Below are positions 27,057 to 35,176 of a stretch of DNA of 64,000 bases, piece by piece; positions within the stretch are counted from its first letter, which is position 1, and each line of letters begins with the position of its first letter. The stretch lies in contig NZ_JAVDXX010000001.1 in the NCBI RefSeq assembly GCF_031458175.1, forward strand, positions 2,158,851 through 2,222,850. Reading direction: 5' to 3'. The translations under genes were made by a program, and so were the position numbers. This DNA is from Pseudoglutamicibacter albus. Its GTDB lineage: Bacteria; Actinomycetota; Actinomycetes; Actinomycetales; Micrococcaceae. Under the pieces are notes generated by a model. It was given only the letters and a program-made list of their open reading frames with translations. It had not been told where the DNA came from and made no database searches.

Positions 27057-28193
27057 TCAGGCCGCTAACGTGTAGCCGAGCGCTTTACGGATCTGGCGGA
27101 TAACAGGTGATTGCGCCAGCGCCGGCGCCAACCCCATTGAGGCTGGCTGCCATACCCGCAGTTTGATCCCGTAATGCCCGATGCGTACCCCGAGCGGCCG
27201 CATCGGCCTCTGTTTGTTTTTGCTGAGTTGGCTCCAGGCGGTGAGGCGTTCCCGGGTCAGCCAGCCGAGGCGCTCCTGCGGTGACATGTCATTCTCTGTC
27301 GCAATGATTTGTTGCCATCCGAGCCGGGCTGTGAGTGCGTTGCGGCGCGCGTCGGTGACTTGTTTCTTTGCGGTTGTGTGGATTGCGCCGTCGTATTCGC
27401 ACGCTACTTTCGCTTCGGGCCAGGTGAGGTCGGGGCGCACGATGGGGTGTCCGTCGTGGTCTTGGATCCACCGGTTGACGGCAGGTTCGGGCAGTTGAGC
27501 TTCGCGGCAGGCGAGTCGTAGGCGGGTTTCTTGGGGCGAGTCGGCGCCGATGCGTGCGAGGCGTAGTGCTTTTCGCGCGATTCTGATACCTGGAATGTGG
27601 GGGTGCGCGTCGATGAACGCCGCGATTTTCGCGGGCGTGGAGAGTGGTTTTTCGCGGTTTTCGTATTTTGGGTTGGGGATGCGGATGATGTGGTCGAGGG
27701 TGATGACCATGTTTTCGAGGTCGAGGATGTTGGCGAGGTCGAACCAGGTGCGTTCGACGGTGGTGATGTGTATGTGGGTGGGGAATTCGGGGTCGGGGAG
27801 GGTTGTGACGTCGCCTGGTTTGAGGCGTCGTTTGTTCCATTCGAGGTGGTGGCCTGGGTGGTCGCGGCGCCAGGTGCGTGACCAGAGGCTGATGCGTGGT
27901 GTTGGGGTGTTTGGGTCGGTGGTGGGGTTTTCGATCCAGTGGGGTAGTGGGAGTTTGTAGTGTTGGGCTGCTTGTATTCCTGTGATGACGATGCGGGGGC
28001 GGCTTCTGCTGTAGGCGCGGGCGATTGCGGTGGGGGTGGGTGTGGTGTTGCGGTGGCAGTAGATGCTTGGGGCTACGCGTGTGTATTGGTGTGAGCGGAG
28101 TTGGCCGGGTGTGAGGCCGGCTTGGATGGCTTCTTGGCGCGTGAAGACAGTGTTGTGGAGTGCTTCTGGTGGTGGTGTGAGTTTTCTTCCCAT
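27057..28193 (-). CDS. AbiEi-like / DUF559 (Vsr-like nuclease fold) protein
   Basis: 378 residues. The N-terminus (FTRQEAIQAGLTPGQLRSH, then RVAPSIYCHRN) matches the winged-helix part seen in AbiEi-type antitoxin-like proteins. The C-terminal half (about 225-320) has RPDLTWPEAKVACEYDGAIH and LGWQQI, the PD-(D/E)xK-like layout of DUF559/Vsr proteins. This architecture is common and usually single-copy in Actinomycetota; it is not evidence of a defence island and no partner toxin is next to it. Function unproven. Confidence 0.78.
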   Translation of the reverse strand: MGRKLTPPPEALHNTVFTRQEAIQAGLTPGQLRSHQYTRVAPSIYCHRNTTPTPTAIARAYSRSRPRIVITGIQAAQHYKLPLPHWIENPTTDPNTPTPRISLWSRTWRRDHPGHHLEWNKRRLKPGDVTTLPDPEFPTHIHITTVERTWFDLANILDLENMVITLDHIIRIPNPKYENREKPLSTPAKIAAFIDAHPHIPGIRIARKALRLARIGADSPQETRLRLACREAQLPEPAVNRWIQDHDGHPIVRPDLTWPEAKVACEYDGAIHTTAKKQVTDARRNALTARLGWQQIIATENDMSPQERLGWLTRERLTAWSQLSKNKQRPMRPLGVRIGHYGIKLRVWQPASMGLAPALAQSPVIRQIRKALGYTLAA

Positions 28194-28254
28194 GGATGCA
28201 TCATGGGGTGTTTTTGTGTGGCGTGGGGGTGATTTCTAGAATCTGTGGATAATT

Positions 28255-28340
28255 ATTCTTTGGCAACGTAATTGCTGGAAAATCTGTGGATAGTGGCCTG
28301 GGTGCGCGGTTTTGTAGCACTGGTGTTGCCGAAAGTTAAA
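28255..28340. repeat. Dyad repeat pair
   Basis: Forward copy 28255-28282 (TTTGGCAACGTAATTGCTGG) and reverse copy 28311-28340 (GTAGCACTGGTGTTGCCGAA), separated by 28 bp, in the space between divergent genes. Confidence 0.8.
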
Positions 28341-28390
28341 GGGTGTCACTTGGGTGGGCTTCGCCGGGTAAACGTGGCACGCTGTTTTTT

Positions 28391-28705
28391 ATGATTGTTG
28401 CTTTTTCTGTTGCGCCTTCCGGTGCTGGTGCTGACAGTGATGGTTCGGTCGCTGAGGCTGTTGCCGAGGCGGTGAAGGTGGTCCGTGATTCGGGGCTGCC
28501 GAACCGCACGTCGAGTATGTTCACGGAGATCGAAGGCACTTGGGATGATGTGTTTGACGTGATCAAGCGCGCCACCGAGGCGGTGGAACGGTTCAGTTCC
28601 CGTGTTTCGCTGGTCATCAAGGCTGATATTCGTCCAGGGTTCGATGGGGAATTGGACGGTAAGCTTGAGCGCTTGGAGTCCGCTATAAGCAAGTCGGATA
28701 GCTGA
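28391..28705 (+). CDS. MTH1187-family thiamine-binding protein
   Basis: 104 residues beginning MIVAFSVAPSG, with SMFTEIEGTWDDVFDVIKRA. This matches the MTH1187/YkoF-like small ferredoxin-fold family that binds thiamine. The family's usual length is about 100 residues, which supports ATG 28391; no clear ribosome-binding site precedes it, so the message may be leaderless or start at the in-frame GTG 28343. Confidence 0.82.
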   Translation: MIVAFSVAPSGAGADSDGSVAEAVAEAVKVVRDSGLPNRTSSMFTEIEGTWDDVFDVIKRATEAVERFSSRVSLVIKADIRPGFDGELDGKLERLESAISKSDS

Positions 28706-28787
28706 TTGTTGTGGCGACGCGGTACGCACGCGTCGATCGAGTTCGCGTGGCCGGTTCGGGTTCGCATCGTGGTTGTGGGAGGTTTGA

Positions 28788-30098
28788 GTGACTGACGTTC
28801 CTGTTGGGGGTTTCTCTTTTCAGGGGTTGCTGTCTTCGGTCACCCATGAACCTGAGGCGTTGGCTACTATTCGCCGCCAGTTGGAGGCGGAGGGCGATAC
28901 TCATGCGAGTGCTTCTTTCGGGAAGTTGTTGGCGTTGTTGACGACGTTGACTCGTTCTCGGCGTGTGCTGGATATTGGTGCGGGGCTGGGGTATTCGTCT
29001 GGTTGGTTTTTGCAGGCGTTGCCGGCGGATGGGCATTTGCATGCGTTGGAGATTGACCGTGACTGCGCTGCTCGGGCGCGGGAGAATTTGCGTCTGTTGG
29101 ACCCGGAGGGTGAGGCTTCGGGGCGGTGGACTGTTGATGCGGGGCCTGCGGTTCGTGCGTTGCATCAGTTGACGTGGAATCGTTTGGCTCCGTTTGATGT
29201 GGTGTTGATTGATGCTGATCCTGAGTCGGCTGCGACGTATTTGAAGTGGGCTTTGCGGTTGACGACGCCGGGTTCGGTTGTGGTTGTGCGTGGGCTGGAT
29301 GCGTTGGCGGATGCGGATGTTGAGGATGCGGAACGGGCGTGGGCTGAGGAGTCAGCGTCGTCGGAATCTTTATATGCCGTCACGGGTAAGAAATCAGCCT
29401 CGATAGATGCCGCTACTGGAATGTATGGAGCGTTGCAGCTTTTGCGTGATGATCCGCGGTTCGCTTCAACTGCGTTCGGTTGTTTGAGTGAGCAGGTTTC
29501 CTCCGGCACGGCGGTCGCCTTGATTACTGCGGCGAGCCCGCCTGCATCGGCTGGCACTGATGTGCGCATCGAGCCTATGACTGCGGAGACAGTCAGGGAT
29601 GCTTTGCGTGTCAAGAATCAGGGCTGGCGTGACACGTATGACAAGTATTTGGGTGAAGAAGACCTGAATGAGATGGATGCGCGCCTAGATAAGGATGTGG
29701 CTGCATGGTCGGCGATGTTGGCGCGCCCAGGTAATCAGTCGCGTTTCGCGGTCGCGCGTACCTCGGATGGTCAGGTGGTTGGTGTGGCGACGGCGGCGCC
29801 GATTCTTGATGACCAGGATCGTTTTGAGACGCACGCGAAGTGGCAGCTGTTCACTTGTTACGTGGACAAGGCGTGGCATGGCAGTGGGATTGCGTCGCGG
29901 CTGGTGGATTTTGTGGTTGGTGAGGACTCCTGCATTTTGTGGGTTCTGGAGAATAACGCTCGTGCGCGCGCTTTTTATACGAAGCTTGGTTTCGTTGCCG
30001 ATGGCGCGGTGGAGAATCTGCCGGATGAGTGGTCGGGCGCGCGAGAGATTCGCATGATCCGCAATGTTCCAACGAAGAATTTGACGACGCATTCATGA
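28788..30098 (+). CDS. Fusion of O-methyltransferase and GNAT acetyltransferase
   Basis: 436 residues from a GTG start with GGGAGG upstream. Residues 1-225 form a class I SAM-dependent methyltransferase of the O-methyltransferase (COMT-like) type: RRVLDIGAGLGYSSGWFLQALP, then HALEIDRDCAARARENL and FDVVLIDADP. Residues 255-430 form a GNAT domain: VRIEPMTAETVRDALRVKNQGW, then LFTCYVDKAWHGSGIASRLVDFV and ENNARARAFYTKLGFVADG. The frame is unbroken between them. The stop overlaps the next start as ATGA. Substrates unknown. Confidence 0.85.
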   Translation: MTDVPVGGFSFQGLLSSVTHEPEALATIRRQLEAEGDTHASASFGKLLALLTTLTRSRRVLDIGAGLGYSSGWFLQALPADGHLHALEIDRDCAARARENLRLLDPEGEASGRWTVDAGPAVRALHQLTWNRLAPFDVVLIDADPESAATYLKWALRLTTPGSVVVVRGLDALADADVEDAERAWAEESASSESLYAVTGKKSASIDAATGMYGALQLLRDDPRFASTAFGCLSEQVSSGTAVALITAASPPASAGTDVRIEPMTAETVRDALRVKNQGWRDTYDKYLGEEDLNEMDARLDKDVAAWSAMLARPGNQSRFAVARTSDGQVVGVATAAPILDDQDRFETHAKWQLFTCYVDKAWHGSGIASRLVDFVVGEDSCILWVLENNARARAFYTKLGFVADGAVENLPDEWSGAREIRMIRNVPTKNLTTHS

Positions 30099-31018
30099 GC
30101 GGGAGCTCAACGCAGCGCGGGGGTGCATCGCGTAGGAAGCGGGGGAGGGCTGCCCGCCGATCACGCTTGCTGCAGGGCGAGAATGAAGCGTCCGATGTGG
30201 GCGCTGATGCTCGCACGGATGCTCCGCCGGCAGGGCCGGAGGATCTGCGGGAAGGCCAGTGGCCTGTTTCGACTGGTGAGGTGGCGCTTGAACGTGACCC
30301 GTATACACCTGATACGTGGACGGTTTTGGTGAATGGTGTGCCGTCCTCGAGCATCAATCTTTCTGATCCGTTGCACCTGGATTTCGAGTATATGCGTTGG
30401 ATGGCATTGATTCTGGGCAATGTTTTTGATGCTGAGGCGCGTCTTCGGGTTTTGCATTTGGGTGGTGGGGCTGCGGCATTTCCACGGTATGTGAATGCGG
30501 CGTTCCCGAAGTCGCGACAGGTTGTTGTGGAGTTGGATGCCCGGCTAAACGAGCTGGTGCGGGGCTGGTTCGATCTGCCGCGGGCGCCGATGCTGCGGTT
30601 GCGTTCGGGGGATGCTTTGGATGTTGTTCCGACGCTGACGGCGGCTAGCCGTGACGTTGTGGTCCGGGATGTTTTCGCGGGAGATGCGACGCCGTCGGGA
30701 TTCGTTGATGCCGGGTTCGTTGGCGAGGTTGCGAGAGTCTTGGCGCCGGATGGGTTATATCTGTTGAATGTGGGTGATGGCCCGGAACTGGTGAATGTGC
30801 GCCGCGAACTCTCAACCCTTAAAGGAACCTTCGGCAACATAATTGCTGTTTCGGATCCCGCGGTATTTAAGGGAAGGCGCAGAGGAAATATCGTGATGGC
30901 GGCGTCGAACCAAGGCTTCGGAGATGCGGCGCGCCTTGTTAAAGGATTGCTTTCTGACCCTTTGCCGGCTCAAGTGTTGGCAGGCAACGAGCTGGAGTCA
31001 CGCTTCGGCGCGAAGTGA
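30095..31018 (+). CDS. Spermidine-synthase-like methyltransferase-fold protein
   Basis: 307 residues. A basic, disordered N-terminus is followed by a Rossmann fold: RVLHLGGGAAAFPRYVNAAF, VVVELDARLNELVRGWF, and DVVVRDVFAGDATP. The DxxxG-type motif and the absence of an aminopropyltransferase N-terminal domain place it among fused-SpeE-like actinobacterial proteins of unknown substrate. ATG 30095 overlaps the previous stop (ATGA). A copy of the intergenic dyad repeat lies inside the gene, in frame. Confidence 0.8.
   Translation: MSGSSTQRGGASRRKRGRAARRSRLLQGENEASDVGADARTDAPPAGPEDLREGQWPVSTGEVALERDPYTPDTWTVLVNGVPSSSINLSDPLHLDFEYMRWMALILGNVFDAEARLRVLHLGGGAAAFPRYVNAAFPKSRQVVVELDARLNELVRGWFDLPRAPMLRLRSGDALDVVPTLTAASRDVVVRDVFAGDATPSGFVDAGFVGEVARVLAPDGLYLLNVGDGPELVNVRRELSTLKGTFGNIIAVSDPAVFKGRRRGNIVMAASNQGFGDAARLVKGLLSDPLPAQVLAGNELESRFGAK
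30824..30852 (+). repeat. Dyad repeat, forward copy inside a coding region
   Basis: ACCTTCGGCAACATAATTGC matches the intergenic repeat exactly yet encodes TFGNIIA in the spermidine-synthase-like protein. Related proteins keep FGN here, so selection on the protein and the repeat coincide. Confidence 0.65.
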
Positions 31019-31412
31019 AGGTTGCGTTGACGGTCTACGCGGAAATCTGACGACAGGGTTAGGTGACTATAGTCCTCGTAATAGTAGTCCCGCTCGTGTC
31101 AAGGACAGTTCCTCAGGATAAGGCGTACTGCAGCGCTTAGTGAGACTCAGCGGTCGATGATGGATGGTGTGATCGTACTCGGGTTCAGATAGCTCGCAGG
31201 TTACCTGGTGGATATAGCAGGAGTAGCGTAAACAGCGGCACTGACACATCGCTGGTATTGGTTATTCACCCGAACCCCCAGAGGGTATGTTCAGGGCCGG
31301 CCGCGGGAAGCGGCCGGCCCGTTTTGTGTGTTGTGTTGTGGGATTGTGATGCGCGGCGGCTGAGCGGTTATGTGGGGCTCGCGCTTTGGTGGGTGTGTGC
31401 CGTTATGTGTGG
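31019..31412. other. Non-coding region of unknown content
   Basis: No credible gene on either strand in the first 275 bp. It is less GC-rich than the genes before it and ends in a strong terminator hairpin at 31295. It could hold a small RNA read on the plus strand or be decayed sequence. Confidence 0.4.
31295..31325 (+). terminator. Strong terminator hairpin
   Basis: Perfect 11-bp stem GGGCCGGCCGC (31295-31305) / GCGGCCGGCCC (31311-31321), loop GGGAA, then GTTTTG. Confidence 0.85.
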
Positions 31413-32528
31413 TTAGCGTGTTTGGCGGGGTTTGAAGATGGTGAAGTCTTGTATCTTGCAGGTCGGGTCATCATTGGGGTTACCTGGTTGGCAGGGACCA
31501 GAGACATTGACGGACCTCATACTCCACACCCGTATATCTAGGGGTGTGGCTTGGGTTTCCAATGTGCCGGGGATCGTGTCCCAGGTTTCACCGTTATCCA
31601 GGGAGTACTTCCCCGTGTAGGTCACAGTGGCTTCCACCCGGTAGGTTCCTCGTTTCTGGTACATGTGAGAGGTCGGGGTTTCCTTCTCCCACACATCAGC
31701 TTTAGTGGGCAGCATTTTCCCCGCGGTTCTAGAAGTGCGTGCCTCGCCGTCGCCGTATTTCCACCGATACTTGATCGGCGTCAGCTCGACGGTGACGTTC
31801 TCACCGAGAACGTCGATGGTTTCCCGCACCACACCACCAGCGGCGGCAGTGTCTTTACCGGCTTTGCCGTTCTTGTTGCCGTCGGTGGTCTGTTTGGGGT
31901 TGGTGAGGTAGAAGTTGGTCCAGGCGGTGGTGAGGGTGTTGGGTTTGATCGCATCGGTGGTGACTGCTCCGGGGTGGATGTGGATGCGTTTGGTTTCGGT
32001 CTCGATGAGTGTTCGGATTTCGGTGATGGTCAGCGGGGCCTGCTCAGGTGGGGCATCGTTCTTAGATGGTTTGCTTTTGGCGCGGCAGGCGAGTTGTGTG
32101 GTGGCGGTGTTGGTGGTGTAGAGCAGGTCGTCGCGTTGACCGCATTCATCGACGGCTCGTCGGGTGCAGGCTTGGGTTTTAGCCGCGTTACGAGCTTTAG
32201 AGTCCACCATCTCGGCTACGTGCAGGTCACTACCAGCAACCTTGGTGGAACCGGTCACAGCCCCGGAGCGATCCAACGCGCCCGGGGTACAAGCTGGATC
32301 CCACAACAAACGCTTCCCAAAAAACTTAGGAACAGCCGCCGGCGTGTGGTTAGCAGGACTCTTAGAACTCGTCGTGTGTTTCTCGACGCTCTCTGTATGG
32401 GCGACTTCGATTCCATCTTGGATGGGTGCAACATTCACCGCTGAAGATCGCGGAACATACAAGCTCTGTGAAAAGAACAAGAAAAGAGTCAGAAGGAGAA
32501 CGTAAAAGTACCTCGTCTTAGTCAGCAT
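31413..32528 (-). CDS. Secreted PKD-like protein, copy A1
   Basis: 371 residues. A signal peptide (about 1-31) is followed by a variable segment, FFGKRLLWDPACTP, paired Cys (ACTRRAVDECGQRDD, TQLACRAKSKP), a middle helical segment, and a PKD-like beta-sandwich with YRWKYGDGEARTS and KRGTYRVEATVTYTGKYS. The last 37 residues (from WSMRSVNVSGPCQPGNPNDD to the stop) are identical in all three paralogues. The ATG overlaps the upstream lipoprotein stop by 11 bases (ATGCTGACTAA), so translation is coupled. Likely surface or extracellular; partner of the lipoprotein. Function unknown. Confidence 0.8.
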   Translation of the reverse strand: MLTKTRYFYVLLLTLFLFFSQSLYVPRSSAVNVAPIQDGIEVAHTESVEKHTTSSKSPANHTPAAVPKFFGKRLLWDPACTPGALDRSGAVTGSTKVAGSDLHVAEMVDSKARNAAKTQACTRRAVDECGQRDDLLYTTNTATTQLACRAKSKPSKNDAPPEQAPLTITEIRTLIETETKRIHIHPGAVTTDAIKPNTLTTAWTNFYLTNPKQTTDGNKNGKAGKDTAAAGGVVRETIDVLGENVTVELTPIKYRWKYGDGEARTSRTAGKMLPTKADVWEKETPTSHMYQKRGTYRVEATVTYTGKYSLDNGETWDTIPGTLETQATPLDIRVWSMRSVNVSGPCQPGNPNDDPTCKIQDFTIFKPRQTR

Positions 32529-33231
32529 AGTTGTAGAACCCCTTGACTACCCACTTGTCTTCGCGCCATTCCAACGCAACGAATCCGTTGGGTTGCTTAG
32601 TCGCAGGGACAGTCTGGACGGGCTTTGTACTGTTCTTTGTGTAGACGAGAATCTTGTCGTTACTAGCGTGAGTTGTGACTCTGTACTCAGCATCGGACGA
32701 TTGGCGCGGTTCGGGCCTCAGGTGCTCCAGGCGTATCTTGCCCCCAACAACCCAAGTCTTAGTTTTTCGAAGGTTATCCGCGCTAGTTTTGATCTTTTTA
32801 CAATACTTACACTTCGCGCCATTCATTTCTTGGAAAAGTGGAGTTGGTTGTCGGGACTCCATCGCATAGTTGACTTCCTTGACCCAGTGCTCAACGAAAG
32901 CAATCTGCCCCGCTTTGCTTTCTTCTTTCGCTACCTCAGGCAAGGGTCCTGGGACAGGCACGTTCTGAGCTGGTCGTTTCGGGGTGGCCGGTTTATATGG
33001 CCCCGTCGGTGACGGACTCGCGGAAGGCTTCACACTCGCAGATTCTTTGCCGCTACCGGAAACGTTTTCGTCTTTGGCTTCCTCATCGCTCTGCCTTTCA
33101 GACGATGACTCGGTAGCTGCAGTAGCAGCTTCGGCGGGCTTCGCATCGTCCTTGGTGCCGCAGGCAGCCAGACCGGAAATCAGAGCGAGTGTCAGTACGG
33201 TGGCGGTGGCTCCTCGTTTCAGGTTTAGCAT
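32518..33231 (-). CDS. DUF6318-like lipoprotein, copy A1
   Basis: 237 residues. Lipoprotein signal with lipobox LAAC (Cys24), a Ser/Glu/Lys-rich linker, a conserved Pro-rich hinge (PYKPATPKRPAQNVPVPGPL) and a C-terminal domain of about 125 residues that looks NTF2-like (IAFVEHWVKEVNYAM at its start, WVVKGFYNYAD at its end). It holds a CxYC motif (KCKYCKK) conserved in all family members here. The domain resembles DUF6318. The start has GAGGCACCGTC before ATG. Paired with a PKD-like gene; see the overlapping-stop arrangement there. Confidence 0.82.
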   Translation of the reverse strand: MLNLKRGATATVLTLALISGLAACGTKDDAKPAEAATAATESSSERQSDEEAKDENVSGSGKESASVKPSASPSPTGPYKPATPKRPAQNVPVPGPLPEVAKEESKAGQIAFVEHWVKEVNYAMESRQPTPLFQEMNGAKCKYCKKIKTSADNLRKTKTWVVGGKIRLEHLRPEPRQSSDAEYRVTTHASNDKILVYTKNSTKPVQTVPATKQPNGFVALEWREDKWVVKGFYNYAD

Positions 33232-33271
33232 GACGGTGCCTCATTTCGTCCGTGTCGTGTTGTGGTGGGGG

Positions 33272-33967
33272 TTAGCGTGTTTGGCGGGGTTTGAAGATGG
33301 TGAAGTCTTGTATCTTGCAGGTCGGGTCATCATTGGGGTTGCCTGGTTGGCAGGGACCGGAGACGTTGACTGACCTCATACTCCAAACCCGTATATCCAA
33401 GGGCGTAGCTTGGGTTTCCAAGGTTCCTGGGATGGTGTCCCAGGTTTCACCGTTATCCAGGGAGTACTTCCCGGCATAGGTCACGGTCGCCTCAACCCGG
33501 AAGGTTCCTCGTTTCTGGTACATGTGTGAGGTGGAGGTTTCTTTCTCCCACACATCAGCGCGGGTAGGCAGCATCTTTCCTGTGGTTCTAGAAGTGCAGG
33601 CCTGGGTTTTAGCCGCGTTACGAGCTTTCAGGTCCACCATCTCGGCTACGTGCAGGTCACTACCAGCGGCCTTGGTGGAAGCGGTCACAGCCCCGGACCG
33701 GTCCAACGCAGAAGCGGTACAAGCCTGGCTCCACAACAAACGCTTCCCAAAAAACTTAGGAGCAGCCGCCGGCGCATGAGAGGGCGCCCCAGGCAGGGAT
33801 TCTGCGTGCATTTTCGATGTCTTCTCCTCAACGTCCCGCTTTGAGAATGATGATTCAACCGATTTTGAGTCTTGGTCGAAGCCAACATCAGGCGCGGCAG
33901 AGGCATATCCTGGCGCTAGTAGTAGCGGAAGGACACAGAACAAGACGATATTCCGCTTAATTCGCAC
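33272..33967 (-). CDS. Secreted PKD-like protein, copy A2, internally deleted
   Basis: 231 residues, from a GTG that overlaps the upstream lipoprotein stop by 11 bases (GTGCGAATTAA). Signal peptide, then FFGKRLLWSQACTASALDRS as in the other copies. After KTQACT the sequence jumps to SRTTGKMLPTRADVWEKE, skipping about 135 residues present in A1 and B, including the YGDG core of the PKD-like domain. The deletion is in frame, with GTGC shared at the breakpoints in A1. The C-terminus is identical to A1. Possibly a decoy or a decaying copy. Confidence 0.72.
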   Translation of the reverse strand: MRIKRNIVLFCVLPLLLAPGYASAAPDVGFDQDSKSVESSFSKRDVEEKTSKMHAESLPGAPSHAPAAAPKFFGKRLLWSQACTASALDRSGAVTASTKAAGSDLHVAEMVDLKARNAAKTQACTSRTTGKMLPTRADVWEKETSTSHMYQKRGTFRVEATVTYAGKYSLDNGETWDTIPGTLETQATPLDIRVWSMRSVNVSGPCQPGNPNDDPTCKIQDFTIFKPRQTR

Positions 33968-34670
33968 TGTGGTAGATCCCTTCAAACCGCCATTGCCCGT
34001 CGATTCTGCGCAGTTCCACGAAGGCATCGTCCACCGTGCCTCCGGAGATATCCTCAAAAGGCTTCAGCTTCCCGGGAAAATACCGTTTACGCGGCTTTTC
34101 AATGACGGAGAGGTGAACTTCGTAGATGCCGTTGTCGAGTTTCTTCAGGTTGGGGTGAATCTTTTTTGGATTCAACTCACCGCCGATGTTCCAGGACCCG
34201 TCTTTCTCCATCATTTTCCTGACCCTTTGAACCATCTTGCAGTAGATGCAAGATTTATTGGTCATTTCCCAGAACTCGAGCCGTAGCTTGTTGGTTTCCA
34301 GTCCGTAGTTGAATTCTTTGAACCAGTGCTCGATGAACGCGACTTGCCCAGCTTTGCTTTCTTCCTTCGCTACCTCCGGTAGTGGTCCAGGGACAGGCAC
34401 GTTCTGTGCTGGGCGTTTCGGGGTTGCTGGCTTATAGGGGCCCTTCGGCGACGGACTCGCGGAAGGTTTAGATTTCGCGGGGCTCTTGTCCGTGTCGCTT
34501 TCGGACGTGTTCTTATTCTTGGCTTCCTTATCACTCGGCCTTGCAGACGGCGAGACTGAAGTAGCAGCTTCGGCGGGCTTCGCATCGTCATTGGTGTCGC
34601 AGGCAGCCAGACCGGAAACAAGCGTGAACGTCAGGGCTGCGGCGATAGCGCTGCGTTTTAGATCTGTCAT
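33957..34670 (-). CDS. DUF6318-like lipoprotein, copy A2
   Basis: 237 residues. Signal and hinge nearly identical to the other copies (lipobox LAAC, Cys24; PYKPATPKRPAQNVPVPGPL), but the C-terminal domain is clearly diverged (FIEHWFKEFNYGLETNKLRL), keeping the CxYC motif (SCIYCKM). First gene of the minus-strand four-gene array. Its leader holds a conserved hairpin over the ribosome-binding site. Confidence 0.82.
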   Translation of the reverse strand: MTDLKRSAIAAALTFTLVSGLAACDTNDDAKPAEAATSVSPSARPSDKEAKNKNTSESDTDKSPAKSKPSASPSPKGPYKPATPKRPAQNVPVPGPLPEVAKEESKAGQVAFIEHWFKEFNYGLETNKLRLEFWEMTNKSCIYCKMVQRVRKMMEKDGSWNIGGELNPKKIHPNLKKLDNGIYEVHLSVIEKPRKRYFPGKLKPFEDISGGTVDDAFVELRRIDGQWRFEGIYHSAN

Positions 34671-34679
34671 GGTGTCGCC

Positions 34680-34712
34680 CCTTAGGCATGTGTTTCTGTT
34701 TAGAACCTAAGG
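34680..34712 (-). promoter_or_regulatory. Leader hairpin covering the ribosome-binding site (locus A)
   Basis: On the coding strand CCTTAGG (34712-34706) pairs with CCTAAGG (34686-34680); the latter contains the AAGGGG ribosome-binding site of the A2 lipoprotein. The upstream 90 bp, through TTTCAT and CTATGGTGCTTTT, is conserved with locus B, indicating a shared promoter and leader. Confidence 0.6.
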
Positions 34713-35176
34713 TAGCGAAGCGCATCAAAAAGCACCATAGACAAACGAAATGAAATTTATCTTTCACGTTTCGGATGCGAGCAGATTCCTCAAAGTCCCG
34801 CATAAACACAGGGCAATTGAATCTTCAGAAATCGAGTTCGCACCCAACCTTCTGTCCGGTATCCCGGAAACCATCGAGCGTCACCGCTAGCCACAAACAC
34901 AAAACAAGGCCATCAACACAGGTGTAAGCCAGCTCATAGCAGTGCAAGATCGAGGTCGCCACCGTATGGCAACGCGAAAGCGGGGCCGTTGCGACCAGTT
35001 CACACTGGCTGCAACAGCCCCGCCCACTTATTCAGGCTAACTTCCTGACCGGCATCGTCCCTGACCGGCCTCGCCCGTGCCCGGCCTAGTCTCTCCCGGC
35101 CAAACCAGCCTGACCTGGCCAGCCCCGGCCCCGTCGGTATTATTTCTACAATTTTTGTGCCGAAGGTTGGGTTTGG
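34713..35176. other. Intergenic region, promoter of locus A and a hairpin
   Basis: Contains the promoter side of the lipoprotein array (to about 34770), a stem GCGGGGC (34980-34986) / GCCCCGC (35017-35023), a run of CCTGACCGGC-like short repeats at 35045-35120, and a dyad repeat at 35139. No gene seen. Confidence 0.5.
35139..35168 (-). repeat. Dyad repeat, reverse copy
   Basis: TTCTACAATTTTTGTGCCGA. Lies 9 bp after the permease stop. Same diverged arm (TACAA) and A-rich centre as the copy at 23126, so these two form a subtype. Confidence 0.75.

Noticed and set aside
26901..27068. A 55-codon frame with GGAG upstream, reading through a dyad repeat and overlapping the AbiEi/DUF559-like gene.
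   Set aside because: No family resemblance, and part of the frame is repeat sequence; more likely a chance frame.
27057..28193. AbiEi-like and nuclease-like domains suggested a defence or toxin-antitoxin system.
   Set aside because: This protein type is widespread and solitary in actinobacteria; no toxin, restriction or phage gene is next to it.
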